Shown here in pieces: positions 28,301 to 37,701 of a DNA stretch of 64,000 nucleotides (the stretch's first letter is position 1; every line of letters begins with the position of its first letter). The position numbers and the translations under genes are program-made. Source of the DNA: Macquaria australasica (lineage: Eukaryota > Chordata > Actinopteri > Centrarchiformes > Percichthyidae); NCBI GenBank assembly GCA_005408345.1, contig SEMN01000018.1, positions 2,215,001 through 2,279,000 of the forward strand, in the 5' to 3' direction. The notes under the pieces are model-generated. The model saw nothing but the letters and a program-made list of their open reading frames with translations. It was not told the origin of the DNA and ran no database searches.

Positions 28301-31300
28301 CTTTCTGATTTTCTCTTTAGGGCGGGACATCCCATTTGTGGCTGTTTACAAGACACAGAGAGACGGGGAAAGTGAGACGCAGGACAGAGAGAGTGAGTAT
28401 TTCAACCAACTAAATCGCAGATTTGCATTTACAAGGCTCTGAATTATGTTAAAGACATTACGAGTGACCTTGTACGCGGTAGCATAACAGCTACATTGAA
28501 AACGCCCTTGTCAAAAGGGGACAGAAGTGTTTCCGTTGCAGTGCAGAATGACCACCTGTGCACTGAGTCACTGTTTGTCTACAAGCCAAGTCCAGCATGA
28601 TGGCAGTAATCACATTACTCCTCACAATGGAGGTCCTCATTAAATTATGACCTGCCTAACGGCTATATCAGCACACTGTAATTTGATTACTACAGTGTGC
28701 GTGTGTGTGCCAGTCAGTGTCATCTTATACCAATATGATGTCCCTGCCCTGACTGTTAAAGTGCTGCAATGTTATTACCGTACATTATTAGATGTATTCA
28801 GCTAACAGTATTTTTGTGATTGCAATAATGTTTCCCAGATTTTCACCTACCAAATAGTTTTTAAAAGGCCTTTCAGCATGCTAACATGTTCACAATGCCA
28901 ATGTTAACGTGCTAATGTTGAGGTATAATGTTAACTATGTTCGCCTGCTAAACAAGAGCATTTTAGCATTGTGATTGTGAGCACGTTAGCATGCTAACAT
29001 TAGCACTAAAGACAAAATACAGCTGCGGCTGATGGGAATGCCAACAGTTTTGTGACTGAGGCTATGCACTGAGCAGTGATAGAGTCAAGGCCATATCAGA
29101 AGTACAGACACACACTGATTGTTGGCTCCAGTCTGTAATCCAGGCAGAGCTCTTCTTCTTCTTCCTTTCACAAGGTTTAATTGAAGTTTTCCTCCATCAG
29201 CCTGGCAGGTTTTATCTCAGTTTGTCAGTGCGGGCAGGCCTGGCAGCCGTCTGTGGACTCCCCCTCCTGGATGCTGCCTTTTGACTGTTTACACAAACCA
29301 ATCCCGGCATACAATGTTTGCTACAATCCCCTTTGACTTCAGCAGTCATGGCAACCAAGAGCAATAAGTTAGTGTTGCACAAAGCAGCCGGAGCCGCTGA
29401 ATCAGTACAGCTGGATATAATGTAGCTCTCAGGACAGCCTCTTGAGGCATGAAGTTTGCCTCAAGCGAATCCAGGTCACAGTTTCTGCTGCAGTCTCGTC
29501 TGGAGTTCGTGCTGAAGGTTTTGGAGGATGAGAGGCCCTGATACTGTGTGGAGCTGCTTTCTTGTATGAATTTTAATACACAGCTCCATACACATTTCTT
29601 AACTATACAATTGATTGAAAATGAATAATGTATTTTATTTCACCAGGATAACCGGCAAACTATTACAACATGCTAACATATAGCCTTGGGTATATACAGT
29701 ACATACATATATTTATTAAAAAGAAACTTTAAATCAACACAGTCACATTAATAATAATAATCTAATAATCACGTCCATGTAAAAAATCGTCCTATCAGTA
29801 ACTGTTTTTAAAATTACACGTCAAAAGTAAATTCATGCAATTTAAAGTCTTTTTGATAACAATTTGCATAAAAGAAGTGTTTGTTTGTTAACTGCTAAAA
29901 TCTAAAAATAACCATCTGATTCGCATGGAAACAACTGTTTATTTTAACCTTGTTGTATATTATATTGTGTCATAACTATGACTTGGACTTCCTGTATATG
30001 TTTAAAAAGGCAAACTCTGGCCACGTTCCTGTCCAAACATTAATACAGTAAGCGTTGTAAATCTCATTGGTTAATCACATGCTGTCTGCAGGTATTGCAG
30101 AAGTGTATAAACTGGAGAGCAATGAGAACCTGAGGCTGGCCCTGGACTCCATGCAGATGCCCACAGTGGAGTACAAGGAGATCAACATGGATGACTACAG
30201 TACGTGTCAGAGCCACAGTCACATTAACGGACAAGTGAAGTCCACGTATACGAATGATCTCAGAGTTGATAAAGACAAACTTTCAATTATGTACTCGCAT
30301 AAAAAGAAAATGAAATATTGCACAGGAGTGGTTCCCAACCTTTTTTAGCATGTGACCCTTTAAAATGAAGCAGTTTGTATGTGTCAATAAGATCAAAGAA
30401 AGACTTTAATGTGAAGATTCTCCCCTCTTATATTGTTTAATTTGAATTATTTTGAAAGGTCTGAAGAGATAAAACTATTCAGGATTTTAGAAGAACATTA
30501 GTTAGGTAGTTTCTTTTTCTTTCCTATCTTGTTGATCATCTTGCGACCCCGGCCGGGAATCTCTGTATAATAAACAGTGATGTTTTAATTATAATTTAGA
30601 AAGACACCAATTTGGCTGGAAATAAGACTCTTCACTCCTCCATACCTATGTGATATCACACATCATCATTTACATTCTCCACTGACTCAAATCTGTTCTT
30701 TTTTGAGAAGTACCAAATTAATCAATTAATTTGTGAATGAATTTCATATGTAGTTAAGAAAAATTCACTTTCAACCATAACATCCCAATTTCCATAATCC
30801 TCTTTTACGATGCAGATGGTACAGAATCTATACTTTTATTCATGATACTCTGTTATTATTATATTATTGGTAATTAAAGTTTGTCTCAATGAAAGTGAAT
30901 TCATAGTGTATTTACTGTATTGCGTCTTGGATAACAGTTGTTTGTATCTGCATTACAGCCTTGTCGATGCAGATCCTCAAACCTGCCGGCTTCGTGGAGA
31001 CATCACACTATCCACTGCTCCTGCTTGTGTAAGTATGAACATGTTTTCACACACTTGTATACACGACATTTGGTGCACACACACACACTTACACAAAGAG
31101 AGAGTTTGTGTCCATTAGCAGTGCTGACTCATGTCCACACTTCACTCCGAGTTCTGTGAAGACAGGGCTGTCCTCATCGGTGGAGATTTCCCAGACAGAG
31201 TTTTAATCAGGCATATTAATCTAAAGATTGTCCTCTACTCTGTCTGGATAATAATTACACTGTGAGTGAGGAAACTTACCCTCCTGTCCACCCCGTTCTT

Positions 31301-34300
31301 TCATTAGCATTTCTTTCCCCAGGCGTTTAACTGTCTTTTACTCTGCAGCTCACGATTTTCAGTTTGGCCCGTAGTCTGCACATTTCAGAAAAACCACGAC
31401 CATAATTCCATGTATGCTAATTTTTCAATCTAATGAAAGTGACCATGACAGATTATCTATGAACACTGTGCCACATTAGCCTTAGTCAAAATAAAGTCAA
31501 CTTTCCAACTTAAGGGTTTATTTCGAGACTTGTTGTCCTTTCAGTTTGCAGTTTAAGCAACTGCAGGTCTCGAATAATCAGACTGTAAGCAGAAGGTATC
31601 TGCAGTAATGATAAATTATAAAAGATATAAAATTTCACGGTTTTAGAACAAGTTATGTCTGCTGCATGTTCAGCTTTCTTTCATCCTCTCTCCACTATTC
31701 TGTTTTATTGCCAGCTCAGATACCCACAGTAATTAGTACACACCCAAAAACATCCCAAATATTGTTGAAAAGCAACTTTCAGGAAAATGAGGGGATAATG
31801 TTGTGTACTCACAGGGTCCCAAACAGACACAAGCTCATAATTTATATCCTACTTTGTCATTTTTATTTTGATATAAGGAAAAAGCATTGCATTTAGCAGT
31901 GATTGCACTGATCTGCTTGTCTTTGGTTGTGTTCATGCAGTGACGGGACACCTGGTGGCCAGATGGTGGCGGAGCAGTTTCACCTAGACTGGGCCACGGT
32001 GCTGGTGAGCAGCTTCGGTGCCATCGTGATGCGCTGTGACGGACGAGGCAGCGGCTTCCAGGGCACCAACCTGCTGCACCGGATCCAGAAGAAACTGGGC
32101 GCGTTTGAGGAACAGGACCAGAAGGATGCGCTCAAGTAATGTGATGTTTTGATCTTGTCTTCTTAAAATCTTTAAACAGATGTTAGAGTAAACATGGAAT
32201 AAAAGCCAGAATTCACTGTCCTGTAGAGTTGTTTTAAGACAATAAAAAGAACCCATCTATTATAGGAGGTGTTTCCAACAACACTGACATCTAAACTCAC
32301 ATTTTGTAAAGAATGGGTTTTCCAATCGATGTCATGGTAGCTTTATCTCGATATTTTCAGAATTTAGACAGAATAATTTGGTTGATTGATGTGACACTGT
32401 TTACATGAAGCCACATTTTCCCAAAAGAAAAAATCATTTTTAAATTAGGATGATGTGGCCCATTTGCACATAAAACGAGTGGTTTAAACCTTTAAATATA
32501 CAAATCAGCAAAGTCTAAATTGAAATGTTCTTCCTAACTAGAACCAATGTTTTATCTTTTGCAGTTTTATTTTGAAAGAGCCCTACGTTGACAAAACCAG
32601 AGTTGGAGCTTTTGGAAAGGTAAAATAAGTCTCGGTGTGGGACTAAAAGAATCATGCATGTCCTGCACCCAGGTTGCACTATTATGTTGCTGGAGTGTCA
32701 GCTTGGGTCCAAAACTCAGCGGTGCACCCAAAATACTCCATTCAACTGTTATCTGAATTTACACTGGCTGTTTGTTTGAATGTGCAGTCCCTCAGGCTCT
32801 GTGATAACATGCGTTTTTGTTGTGCCGCAGGTGTATGGAGGCTACGTGACCAGCCTGTTGGTCAGCGGCGAGGAATCCCCTGTAAAGTGTGGCGCTGTCC
32901 TCTCGCCCATCACCGACTTTGAATTATATGGTAAGTTTGTTTGTTTGCAGGGATTTTTTTCATCTGTATGCTATATGCAAAAAGCTCTAGTCTCTGCTGT
33001 ACGTAGTAAACAAACAGTATCTCTGCATAATCATTCAGGCTCAGGCAGTGCTGTCAGAGTATTCAAAAGGAAAAAAAGACTGCAAATCTCACACCTTTAT
33101 GTGGACTTATTTCTCTGACTGTGTGACATATGTATGTGCTCTGTGTGTGAGGAGATTGTTCACCCTACCAGCGTGATGGTGCAGATACACCTAGAACCCA
33201 ATCATAACAGTGCCAGACAAAGTTACACCAGCCTCACCTCCGCTACCAGGAGTAAAATGTGTGAAATGTAGAATAGTGCATATTGGGAGAGGCGGAAAAC
33301 GAGAGACGGAGCTCTTGTAGCTGCACCGCGTCAGGAAACTGCAAATTAAGGAGGAGCTGGGAGTCGCGGTGTGACTGATTTCCCATCTATTTGATTTCTC
33401 TCGCTTTGCCAGAGGGGGTGAGAGACATGCCATGACACTGTATAAGTTTGGAATGGCAAATGAAGACAGTCCGCAAGGCTTCGAGACTAAAGAATATGTA
33501 AATGGGTGAATATATTTGAATATGGAGGACAAAAAACCTGAAGTATACTTTTCCCTTCAAAATGGCCGGAGAACAAGACAGAAAGGACACGTCAATCTTG
33601 TTATTAAAATAAGGTTTTGATATCAAAGCAAAGTATTAATTTCCTCCTTCCCCCGTAGCCTCTGCATTTTCAGAGAGATATCTTGGACTGCCTAAACCTG
33701 ATCCAAGGGCATACACAGTAAGATTTGATTGCAATTGTTCCATTTCAAATTCCAGTTGTGATAATTATTGTAGTATCTCGTTTGATCTAATTTGTTGCTG
33801 TGTCTTATTGTTCCGCAGGTGGCAAATTTGGCACACAGAGCATCTCAGTTCATGGATAAGAAGTTTCTTATTATCCATCCAACAGCTGATGGTAGGTCAA
33901 GGATTTTCAAAACCTTACATGAAGCAAAAAGATGTACTGTGACATTTGGCATATGTCTCATTGTTTTCCCAGAAAAAGTCCATTTCCAACATACAGCAAA
34001 ATTCATCGCCCAGCTCATCAATGAAAAGGCAAACTACACCTTACAGGTATGCATGTGGCTTCACGTTCACTCCTTTGTAATTACAACAGCTTCTGATCCA
34101 ATTTCTCTGCTCGTCTTTCTTTGCCTGGTTCAGTTCTTCAACCTTTGGGAGCTTTGTGATCCCAGTGGGATCCCACAGCAGGCAGAGGATTAGCCCTCAC
34201 AATGCCTTCAATTCCACATAATGAGATTATGAGACCTTCTTGGGCATCCTGCATTAACACCAGGACTAATCCAATTAAGATACAATGTACTGCAGCTGAG

Positions 34301-35510
34301 TGTTCATTGGAGCTTATTACTCACTGATAGGCAGGTTACTGTGCTCCCATGCATTGACCTGGTTTCTCGTAGCTCCAAGAGGTTTTAGGTCAACCCATGT
34401 AAACATAACTCCGTTACAAAATCTCTGTTACGCTCAAACGAATTAGTCAACCCAAGAAAGAACATTTTTTTCAATAATCATTTTAAATGAAATCCCTTTT
34501 GGCTTTGAACCTTTGGTTGAACAACTGGGCTCTGGCAACATGCAATGAGCAATTTCTGACATACATCGACTAAACATTTAATAAAGTAAGGATCGACAGA
34601 TTAATTGTTAGTTGCAATCCTAGACTAATTTAAAGATGCCTGACGTACTCCGAGATGAAATGGGTTACTGGCAGTGGTGGAAAATAATCAATAGTCCCTT
34701 TATAAAATAATTAGTTCCAGCTCAACCAACTACAACATTATAGAGGTCATTGTTCTGCATTGAGCACTTTAAGTACATTTTCAAAACAGATCTTTTACTT
34801 CTAATGAAGTATTTTTACAGTGTGGCATTAGTACTGGGTACTGGACATTTTAGTTTCGGTTCTCAATGACAAATTTGGAACCACCACAAAAATATGATGG
34901 AAAAAAGTATATACTCTGTTTACATAATCTTTCCTTTCACCTACCAGAGTAATATTTTTAATTCTTATCCCCATTTTATTCTCGTACATGTGCTGTGTCA
35001 ACTGGTTACTCTCAACTCTTAATCCTAAGACTTGATTCAGGGAGAAGCACCTTCAAGTGCCGAAGTTAAGTCTCGCTGCACACCAGATCTTTAAAATGTG
35101 TTCTTTACATGACAGAAAATAGTTGGAGTTCACTCATTTGTGCTAATGACAAAACTTTCTAATGTAAATAATGGCTTTGAGAGATCTGCTCTGCAATAAG
35201 ACTCAAACATCTTCAACAGTGATTTGTCCCGCTCTCTACCAGGCCAGTATGGAAGAAATCAAAATATAGTTATCTGCAACAACGGATGTTGTATCCACCG
35301 ATATGTCTCACAGAAAAAACATCTCACTCACGTCAACCTATCCTATCCTTTGTGTCTCAGATCTATCCAGATGAAGGCCACTTCATTCACAGTGAAGCAA
35401 CAAGGCAGCACCTGAGCCAGTCCCTGGTGAACTTCTTCGAGGAATGCTTCAGGCTACCAGAAATAGTGTTTGAGGAGGCGCTGGAGGAGGAGAGTGAAGA
35501 CGAGGGTTAG
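7122..35510 (+). CDS. dpp6: Dipeptidyl aminopeptidase-like protein 6, 5'-partial, 23 exons
   Basis: Inactive S9B-family (DPP4-like) type II membrane protein; in the known family it binds Kv4 channels and tunes A-type current. Exons: 7122-7216, 7680-7754, 9406-9458, 10660-10741, 15043-15163, 22505-22659, 22765-22862, 23429-23552, 23723-23761, 24070-24177, 24392-24483, 25764-25811, 25932-26050, 28321-28392, 30092-30199, 30959-31028, 31941-32135, 32565-32619, 32831-32930, 33659-33717, 33819-33891, 33973-34046, 35361-35510. All have GT-AG borders and join in one frame to give 720 residues. LQYAGWGPQGQQL, DWLYEEEI, HIAHWWSPDG, CDGRGSGFQG and FLIIHPTAD favour DPP6 over DPP10. The serine-nucleophile position is Val (FGKVYGGY, visible residue 570); the Asp (646) and His (678) positions are kept. 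NDT, NIS, NTS, NMS and NYT are candidate N-glycosylation sites. The C-terminus is very acidic (EEALEEESEDEG). The cytoplasmic tail, membrane helix and first propeller exons are outside the window. Which teleost paralogue this is cannot be decided here. Confidence 0.95.
8201..8239. repeat. Two-copy tandem duplication, 19-bp unit
   Basis: CACTGTAGAGAGTTTGTGC occurs twice head to tail without mismatch. Confidence 0.95.
9162..9212. repeat. Two-copy tandem duplication, 23-bp unit
   Basis: The unit containing ATGTTGTTAACTTCAAATAA is repeated once without mismatch. Confidence 0.95.
9459..10659 (+). other. dpp6 intron
   Basis: Intron with a short (ATA)n tract at about 9875-9892. No coding exon was seen. 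The donor overlaps the proline codon that is completed by the next exon. Confidence 0.8.
9875..9892. repeat. (ATA)n microsatellite
   Basis: Short trinucleotide run; a similar run lies at 44417-44436. Confidence 0.9.
11137..11300. repeat. Dispersed repeat family B, copy 1
   Basis: Shares an ordered set of motifs with 37770-38010 and 44450-44610: CTTGGGGGCAGC, a TATAAAGTT block, a GTTAGCA block and CAACATTAGCATTCATT. I recognise it as a common teleost interspersed repeat but cannot name the family. Confidence 0.7.
13260..13292. repeat. (GA)n microsatellite
   Basis: Uninterrupted GA run of about 33 nt, followed by an imperfect GA/GACA stretch to about 13332. Confidence 0.95.
15165..15545. repeat. 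Fold-back repeat family A, copy 1 (decayed)
   Basis: The left part has GAGAGTTAGATGAGAAGATT and ATCTGTCTGTTGAATATGAA. The right part has GGACAGAGCCAGGCTAGCTG and TTTATGCTAAGCTAA in inverted orientation. The outer right arm is degraded. Compare 36450-36865. Confidence 0.7.
15560..15885. repeat. Dispersed repeat with GTGGTTCCCAACC start
   Basis: Begins GTGGTTCCCAACCCTGAGGT and contains GGGGTCACAAG and GGGGTCGCGAC. A related start occurs at 30329. Confidence 0.55.
17140..17480. repeat. Fold-back (MITE-like) element
   Basis: The arm at about 17211-17240 (GGTTATAATGTTCAGTTTTT) is the reverse complement of 17381-17408, and complementarity extends outward with mismatches through a CCTGC block. The arms enclose about 140 nt with no coding capacity, as in a non-autonomous fold-back transposon. 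Confidence 0.75.
17665..18105 (+). mobile_element. Tc1/mariner-like transposon remnant
   Basis: The left end has CTATATGGCCAAAAGTATGT and the right end an inverted, decayed GGTGTCCACAACGTTTTGCC. The body encodes a broken transposase C-terminus: S-P-D-V-N-P-V and, later, L-T-N-A-L-V-A-E-W-E-R-I-P, typical of the Tc1/mariner DDE region, with in-frame stops. The element is internally deleted and inactive. Confidence 0.7.
18514..18540. repeat. (TG)n microsatellite
   Basis: Uninterrupted TG run of about 27 nt. Confidence 0.9.
21641..21679. repeat. (CA)n microsatellite
   Basis: CA run of about 37 nt in a dpp6 intron. Confidence 0.95.
21857..21890. repeat. (TG)n microsatellite
   Basis: TG run of about 33 nt in the same intron. 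Confidence 0.95.
22863..23428 (+). other. dpp6 intron
   Basis: A/T-rich intron of 566 nt between the exons ending R-S-D-D-P-R-I and beginning E-Y-Y-V-T-M. Nothing else was recognised. Confidence 0.8.
23569..23634 (+). repeat. (TG)33 tract beside a dpp6 splice donor
   Basis: A perfect 66-nt TG run begins 17 nt after the exon end at 23552, inside an intron of only 170 nt. On the transcript it is a long UG tract, the known binding sequence of TDP-43 and CELF proteins. Confidence 0.95.
24484..25763 (+). other. dpp6 intron
   Basis: Intron with a (CA)n tract at 25369-25396 and a polypurine run near 25648. No exon was recognised. Confidence 0.8.
25369..25396. repeat. (CA)n microsatellite
   Basis: CA run of about 28 nt in a dpp6 intron. 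Confidence 0.9.
26051..28320 (+). other. dpp6 intron containing a dispersed repeat
   Basis: About 26620-27135 is an interspersed repeat (separate entry). The remainder is non-coding. The acceptor before 28321 is TTTTCTCTTTAG. Confidence 0.75.
26620..27135. repeat. Dispersed repeat rich in AAGTA/TACTT motifs
   Basis: It begins near ACTTAAGTAAAAGTAGCAAT and ends with CAGTACTTGAGTAAATGTAC followed by TTAGTTACT. I recognise the ends as a very common teleost interspersed element. No coding capacity was seen. Confidence 0.7.
28393..30091 (+). other. dpp6 intron containing a dispersed repeat
   Basis: Contains a GCTAAC-rich repeat at about 28865-29050 and A/T-rich sequence near 29570-29860. No exon was seen. 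Confidence 0.75.
28865..29050. repeat. Dispersed repeat rich in GCTAAC/GTTAGC
   Basis: GCATGCTAACATGTTCAC near the left and GTTAGCATGCTAACATTAGC near the right, then an ACAGCTGCGGCTGATGGGAA block. I recognise it as a teleost repeat with locally palindromic motifs. Confidence 0.65.
30092..30199 (+). other. dpp6: dpp6 exon with tandem splice acceptors 9 nt apart
   Basis: The exon can start after the AG at 30090-30091 or after a second AG ending at 30100. Both choices keep the frame. The first gives R-E-S-I-A-E-V-Y-K; the second drops three residues and gives R-E-K-V-Y-K. The exon continues to M-D-D-Y and a GTACGT donor at 30200. I annotate the upstream acceptor because its pyrimidine tract is adjacent, but the downstream one is equally legal by sequence. 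Confidence 0.6.
30200..31940 (+). other. dpp6 introns either side of the 70-nt exon at 30959-31028
   Basis: The first intron holds a GTTCCCAACC-type repeat (about 30325-30560). The second (31029-31940) has a short CA run near 31078 and no other recognisable element. Confidence 0.75.
30325..30560. repeat. Dispersed repeat with GTGGTTCCCAACC start
   Basis: Starts AGTGGTTCCCAACCTTTTTT and ends near CTTGCGACCCCGGCC. It lies just after a dpp6 exon, in its intron. Confidence 0.55.
30959..35510 (+). other. dpp6: dpp6 alpha/beta-hydrolase domain exons, catalytically dead
   Basis: The last eight exons encode the peptidase-like domain, from LSMQILKPAGF through HYPLLLLVDGTPGG to the C-terminus. The nucleophile elbow spans the junction of exons 32565-32619 and 32831-32930 and reads G-K-V-Y-G-G-Y. 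DPP4 has Ser at that position, mammalian DPP6 Asp and DPP10 Gly. The spacing from Val to the retained Asp (76) and from Asp to His (32) is close to DPP4 (78 and 32), so the alignment is secure. Loss of the nucleophile predicts no peptidase activity. Confidence 0.9.
32136..35360 (+). other. Short dpp6 introns in the hydrolase region
   Basis: The gaps 32136-32564, 32931-33658 and 34047-35360 are the longer introns between 3' exons; 32620-32830, 33718-33818 and 33892-33972 are short ones. No additional exon or repeat was recognised. Confidence 0.7.
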
Positions 35511-36449
35511 CTCGGCCTCCTGAGGGTCAGGTGCCCCAAATCCTTCCTCCCCACCCATACGTTTCACCTACCTAATCGCCTCCATCCTGCCCCTGTGCCC
35601 AAGCACAACACTGGCATACAGTTGTCCACAATATGCAACTCTCATCTGTCCTTGCTCAATTTGATTTGGTTTGCATTTGGACTCCCCGTGTCCGCATGCT
35701 GAACCTGAGACTGCCTTTACAGCAGACGATGATCTATTCCTACATCCATCCTCCCATCTTCTGCCCTGAGTTCAAACCCAAAAGGCCCTCCAGGGAGCCA
35801 ACAAAGACTGAAGACCTGACATGTTTTGGAATATACTGATTGATTTGACAGGAAGCAGTCTCCTTCACAGCAGGATGGACCAGCTCCTCAAGAGCAGTGG
35901 AGAGAGAAAGCATCAGCTCTCACAGACTTTCAAGCTGTGAGGAGAAGGAACACCTTATAGCACATAACTCGTGGGCTTGTATATTCATGAAAATCAGACG
36001 CCTGGTGAGAAACACTGGTTGGCAGTGTTCATAACGGGTGTCTGGAATTGTGTGGCTACAGAAAATGTTACTATTTTTAAAGTTGTGAAGAACTTTCATG
36101 TTGGACTGTGGTTGTGTCTATTGTTCTTACAGTATGTAAAATAGCACTCAAACATTCACTCAGCTATTATGGATATGTTTTCTTTTGGTATTTCATGTTT
36201 GCCCCGATGTTGCTTTCATCTCGTACCCTCGTTTTATGTATTTCAGTGATGCTGACAGAATTCTCTTAACTGGCAAAAAAGTTTCGAAGAAAAAAAAAAC
36301 CCGCCATGGGTTTCTTGATGTTCATTTGAGACCGTTTTATTGTGACGCTCCAGTTTTATCAAAAACTTGTTTTAGTCACTGTGCCTTACTTTGTCAGAAA
36401 ACATCCTGCTGTGGGATTGCATTTATGAACTACAACAAGGCAAATTTTA

Positions 36450-36865
36450 TAGGAATCGTTTGACATTTTGGGAAGTAAGCTTATTCGCTTTCTTGTCAAG
36501 AGTTAGACAAGAAGATTGATTCCACTGTCCTGTTAAATATGAAGGTACAGCCAGCCGCTGGTTAGCATAGCATAAAGACTGGAAGTAGGGGGAAACAGCT
36601 AGCCTGGCTCTGTCCAAAAGTAGAAAATTCTGCCTACTAGCTCCTCCGACACTCACTAGTAGTGTGTTATGACCTGGACTATATCTTGGCTAGGAGCAAT
36701 GACTTCCTAGAGTCAGGCTGGCTGTGTTCCCCCTGCTTCCAGTCTTTATGCTAACCTAACAGTCTCCTGGATTTAACTTAATATTTAACTGACAGGTATG
36801 ACAGTGATATCAATCTTTTCACCTAACTCTCAGCAGGAAAGCAAATTTCCCGAAATGGCAGATAA
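36450..36865. repeat. Fold-back repeat family A, copy 2 (best preserved)
   Basis: The outer arms 36461-36545 and 36776-36860 are imperfect reverse complements, as are the inner arms 36551-36615 and 36712-36765 (GCATAAAGACTGGAAG against CTTCCAGTCTTTATGC). Two further family copies occur at 15165-15545 and 60900-61265. Non-coding. Confidence 0.85.
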
Positions 36866-37562
36866 TTATTACAATTATAAGAGCCATCAACAGCTAACAC
36901 TTAATTGAGAAACTGAAAGGACTTTGAAGTTTCACAGAAAAAAATCTAACCATTCTCTGGAAATATGCCCAATGACATTACACCAATTTAAAATGTACAG
37001 AATCTGCATGCGTCATTGCTTATACGATTTTTAAGGACGGTAGGTAAAGAAAATGTTTAACGAGTACATGTTATAGAAAGTGCCCTGACACTTTGAAGGC
37101 AAGAAGCCATTAGGATTAGTGTTATACTGAAATTATGCATTTGTATATAAGGAGGGAAAATCTGTTTCAGCTTCAGAGTCCAATGAAGACAGTCAAACGA
37201 AATGATGAATTCTTCAGGCACAAGTTTAATTTTCCATTTTTCTATTTTTTATTTTAATGGCCATTTGTTACGTTTCAGTGCATGTTAAGAGGTTATTTGC
37301 AGCACTACCCGATAGCTCAGTTCCACATGGTCATTTTGACATCTTGAATGTTCCTTACTGGATTGCATCAATTACATTTCCAGTAGTATTGTGATTGAGA
37401 TCCCAGTCTCGTCAGCTTGGTGTGTAAATGTTATTCAAATATAATTTTATTCTAAAAAAAAAAAAGAATCAATATTACCTGATTGTTATTTGTGCATAAA
37501 GCATTTTGGAAGTTACACTTGAGTATTCATTTCTGTTCTCCTGTTGCTGTCCTTGAATTGAG

Positions 37563-37664
37563 CTGAAAGTGGACTTTATAAATGCCAATGGCAACATCGA
37601 ACTAGTGGTTGAGGACTTTTTCAAGACGCTCAACTTTGTTATCCAAAGCATAGGAGGAGATTAA
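37563..37664 (+). other. Unexplained exon-like reading frame
   Basis: After a pyrimidine-rich stretch and an AG (37561-37562), a frame of 33 codons begins L-K-V-D-F-I-N-A-N-G and ends N-F-V-I-Q-S-I-G-G-D before TAA. Base composition looks coding compared with its A/T-rich flanks, and an AATAAA lies about 32 nt after the stop. It matches no part of DPP6 that I know, and I do not recognise the peptide. It may be the last exon of a small unrecognised gene, an alternative end, an exon relic or chance. Confidence 0.25.
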
Positions 37665-37695
37665 TGTCAGACTGTGGCATGAAGGTAAATGTTAG

Positions 37696-37701
37696 AATAA
37701 A
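37696..37701 (+). terminator. Candidate poly(A) signal AATAAA
   Basis: AATAAA is followed by an A run and then a T/G-rich stretch (about 37715-37745) that would suit a downstream element. It could serve dpp6 or the exon-like segment immediately upstream. Confidence 0.4.

Larger units (their letters stand above)
7122..30199 (+). other. dpp6: dpp6 exons for the eight-bladed beta-propeller region
   Basis: The first 15 visible exons encode the extracellular beta-propeller, starting at N-E-L-L-Y-R and running to the D-D-Y strand before the hydrolase domain. The DPP4-type double-Glu loop is still present as DWLYEEEI at the junction of exons 15043-15163 and 22505-22659. Cysteine-bearing segments (RRCLSCALSNSC, LLNCQG) match the propeller disulfide region of DPP6. 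The exon at 28321-28392 adds an acidic loop absent from mammalian DPP6 as I know it. Exon phases are consistent throughout. Confidence 0.9.
35511..37701 (+). other. dpp6: Probable dpp6 3' UTR
   Basis: From the TAG stop (ends 35510) I see no intervening canonical AATAAA until 37696-37701, so a 3' UTR of about 2.2 kb is the simplest reading. It would include the fold-back repeat at 36450-36865. An earlier non-canonical poly(A) site is possible. The exon-like segment at 37563-37664, just before this signal, offers an alternative explanation for the signal. Confidence 0.4.
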
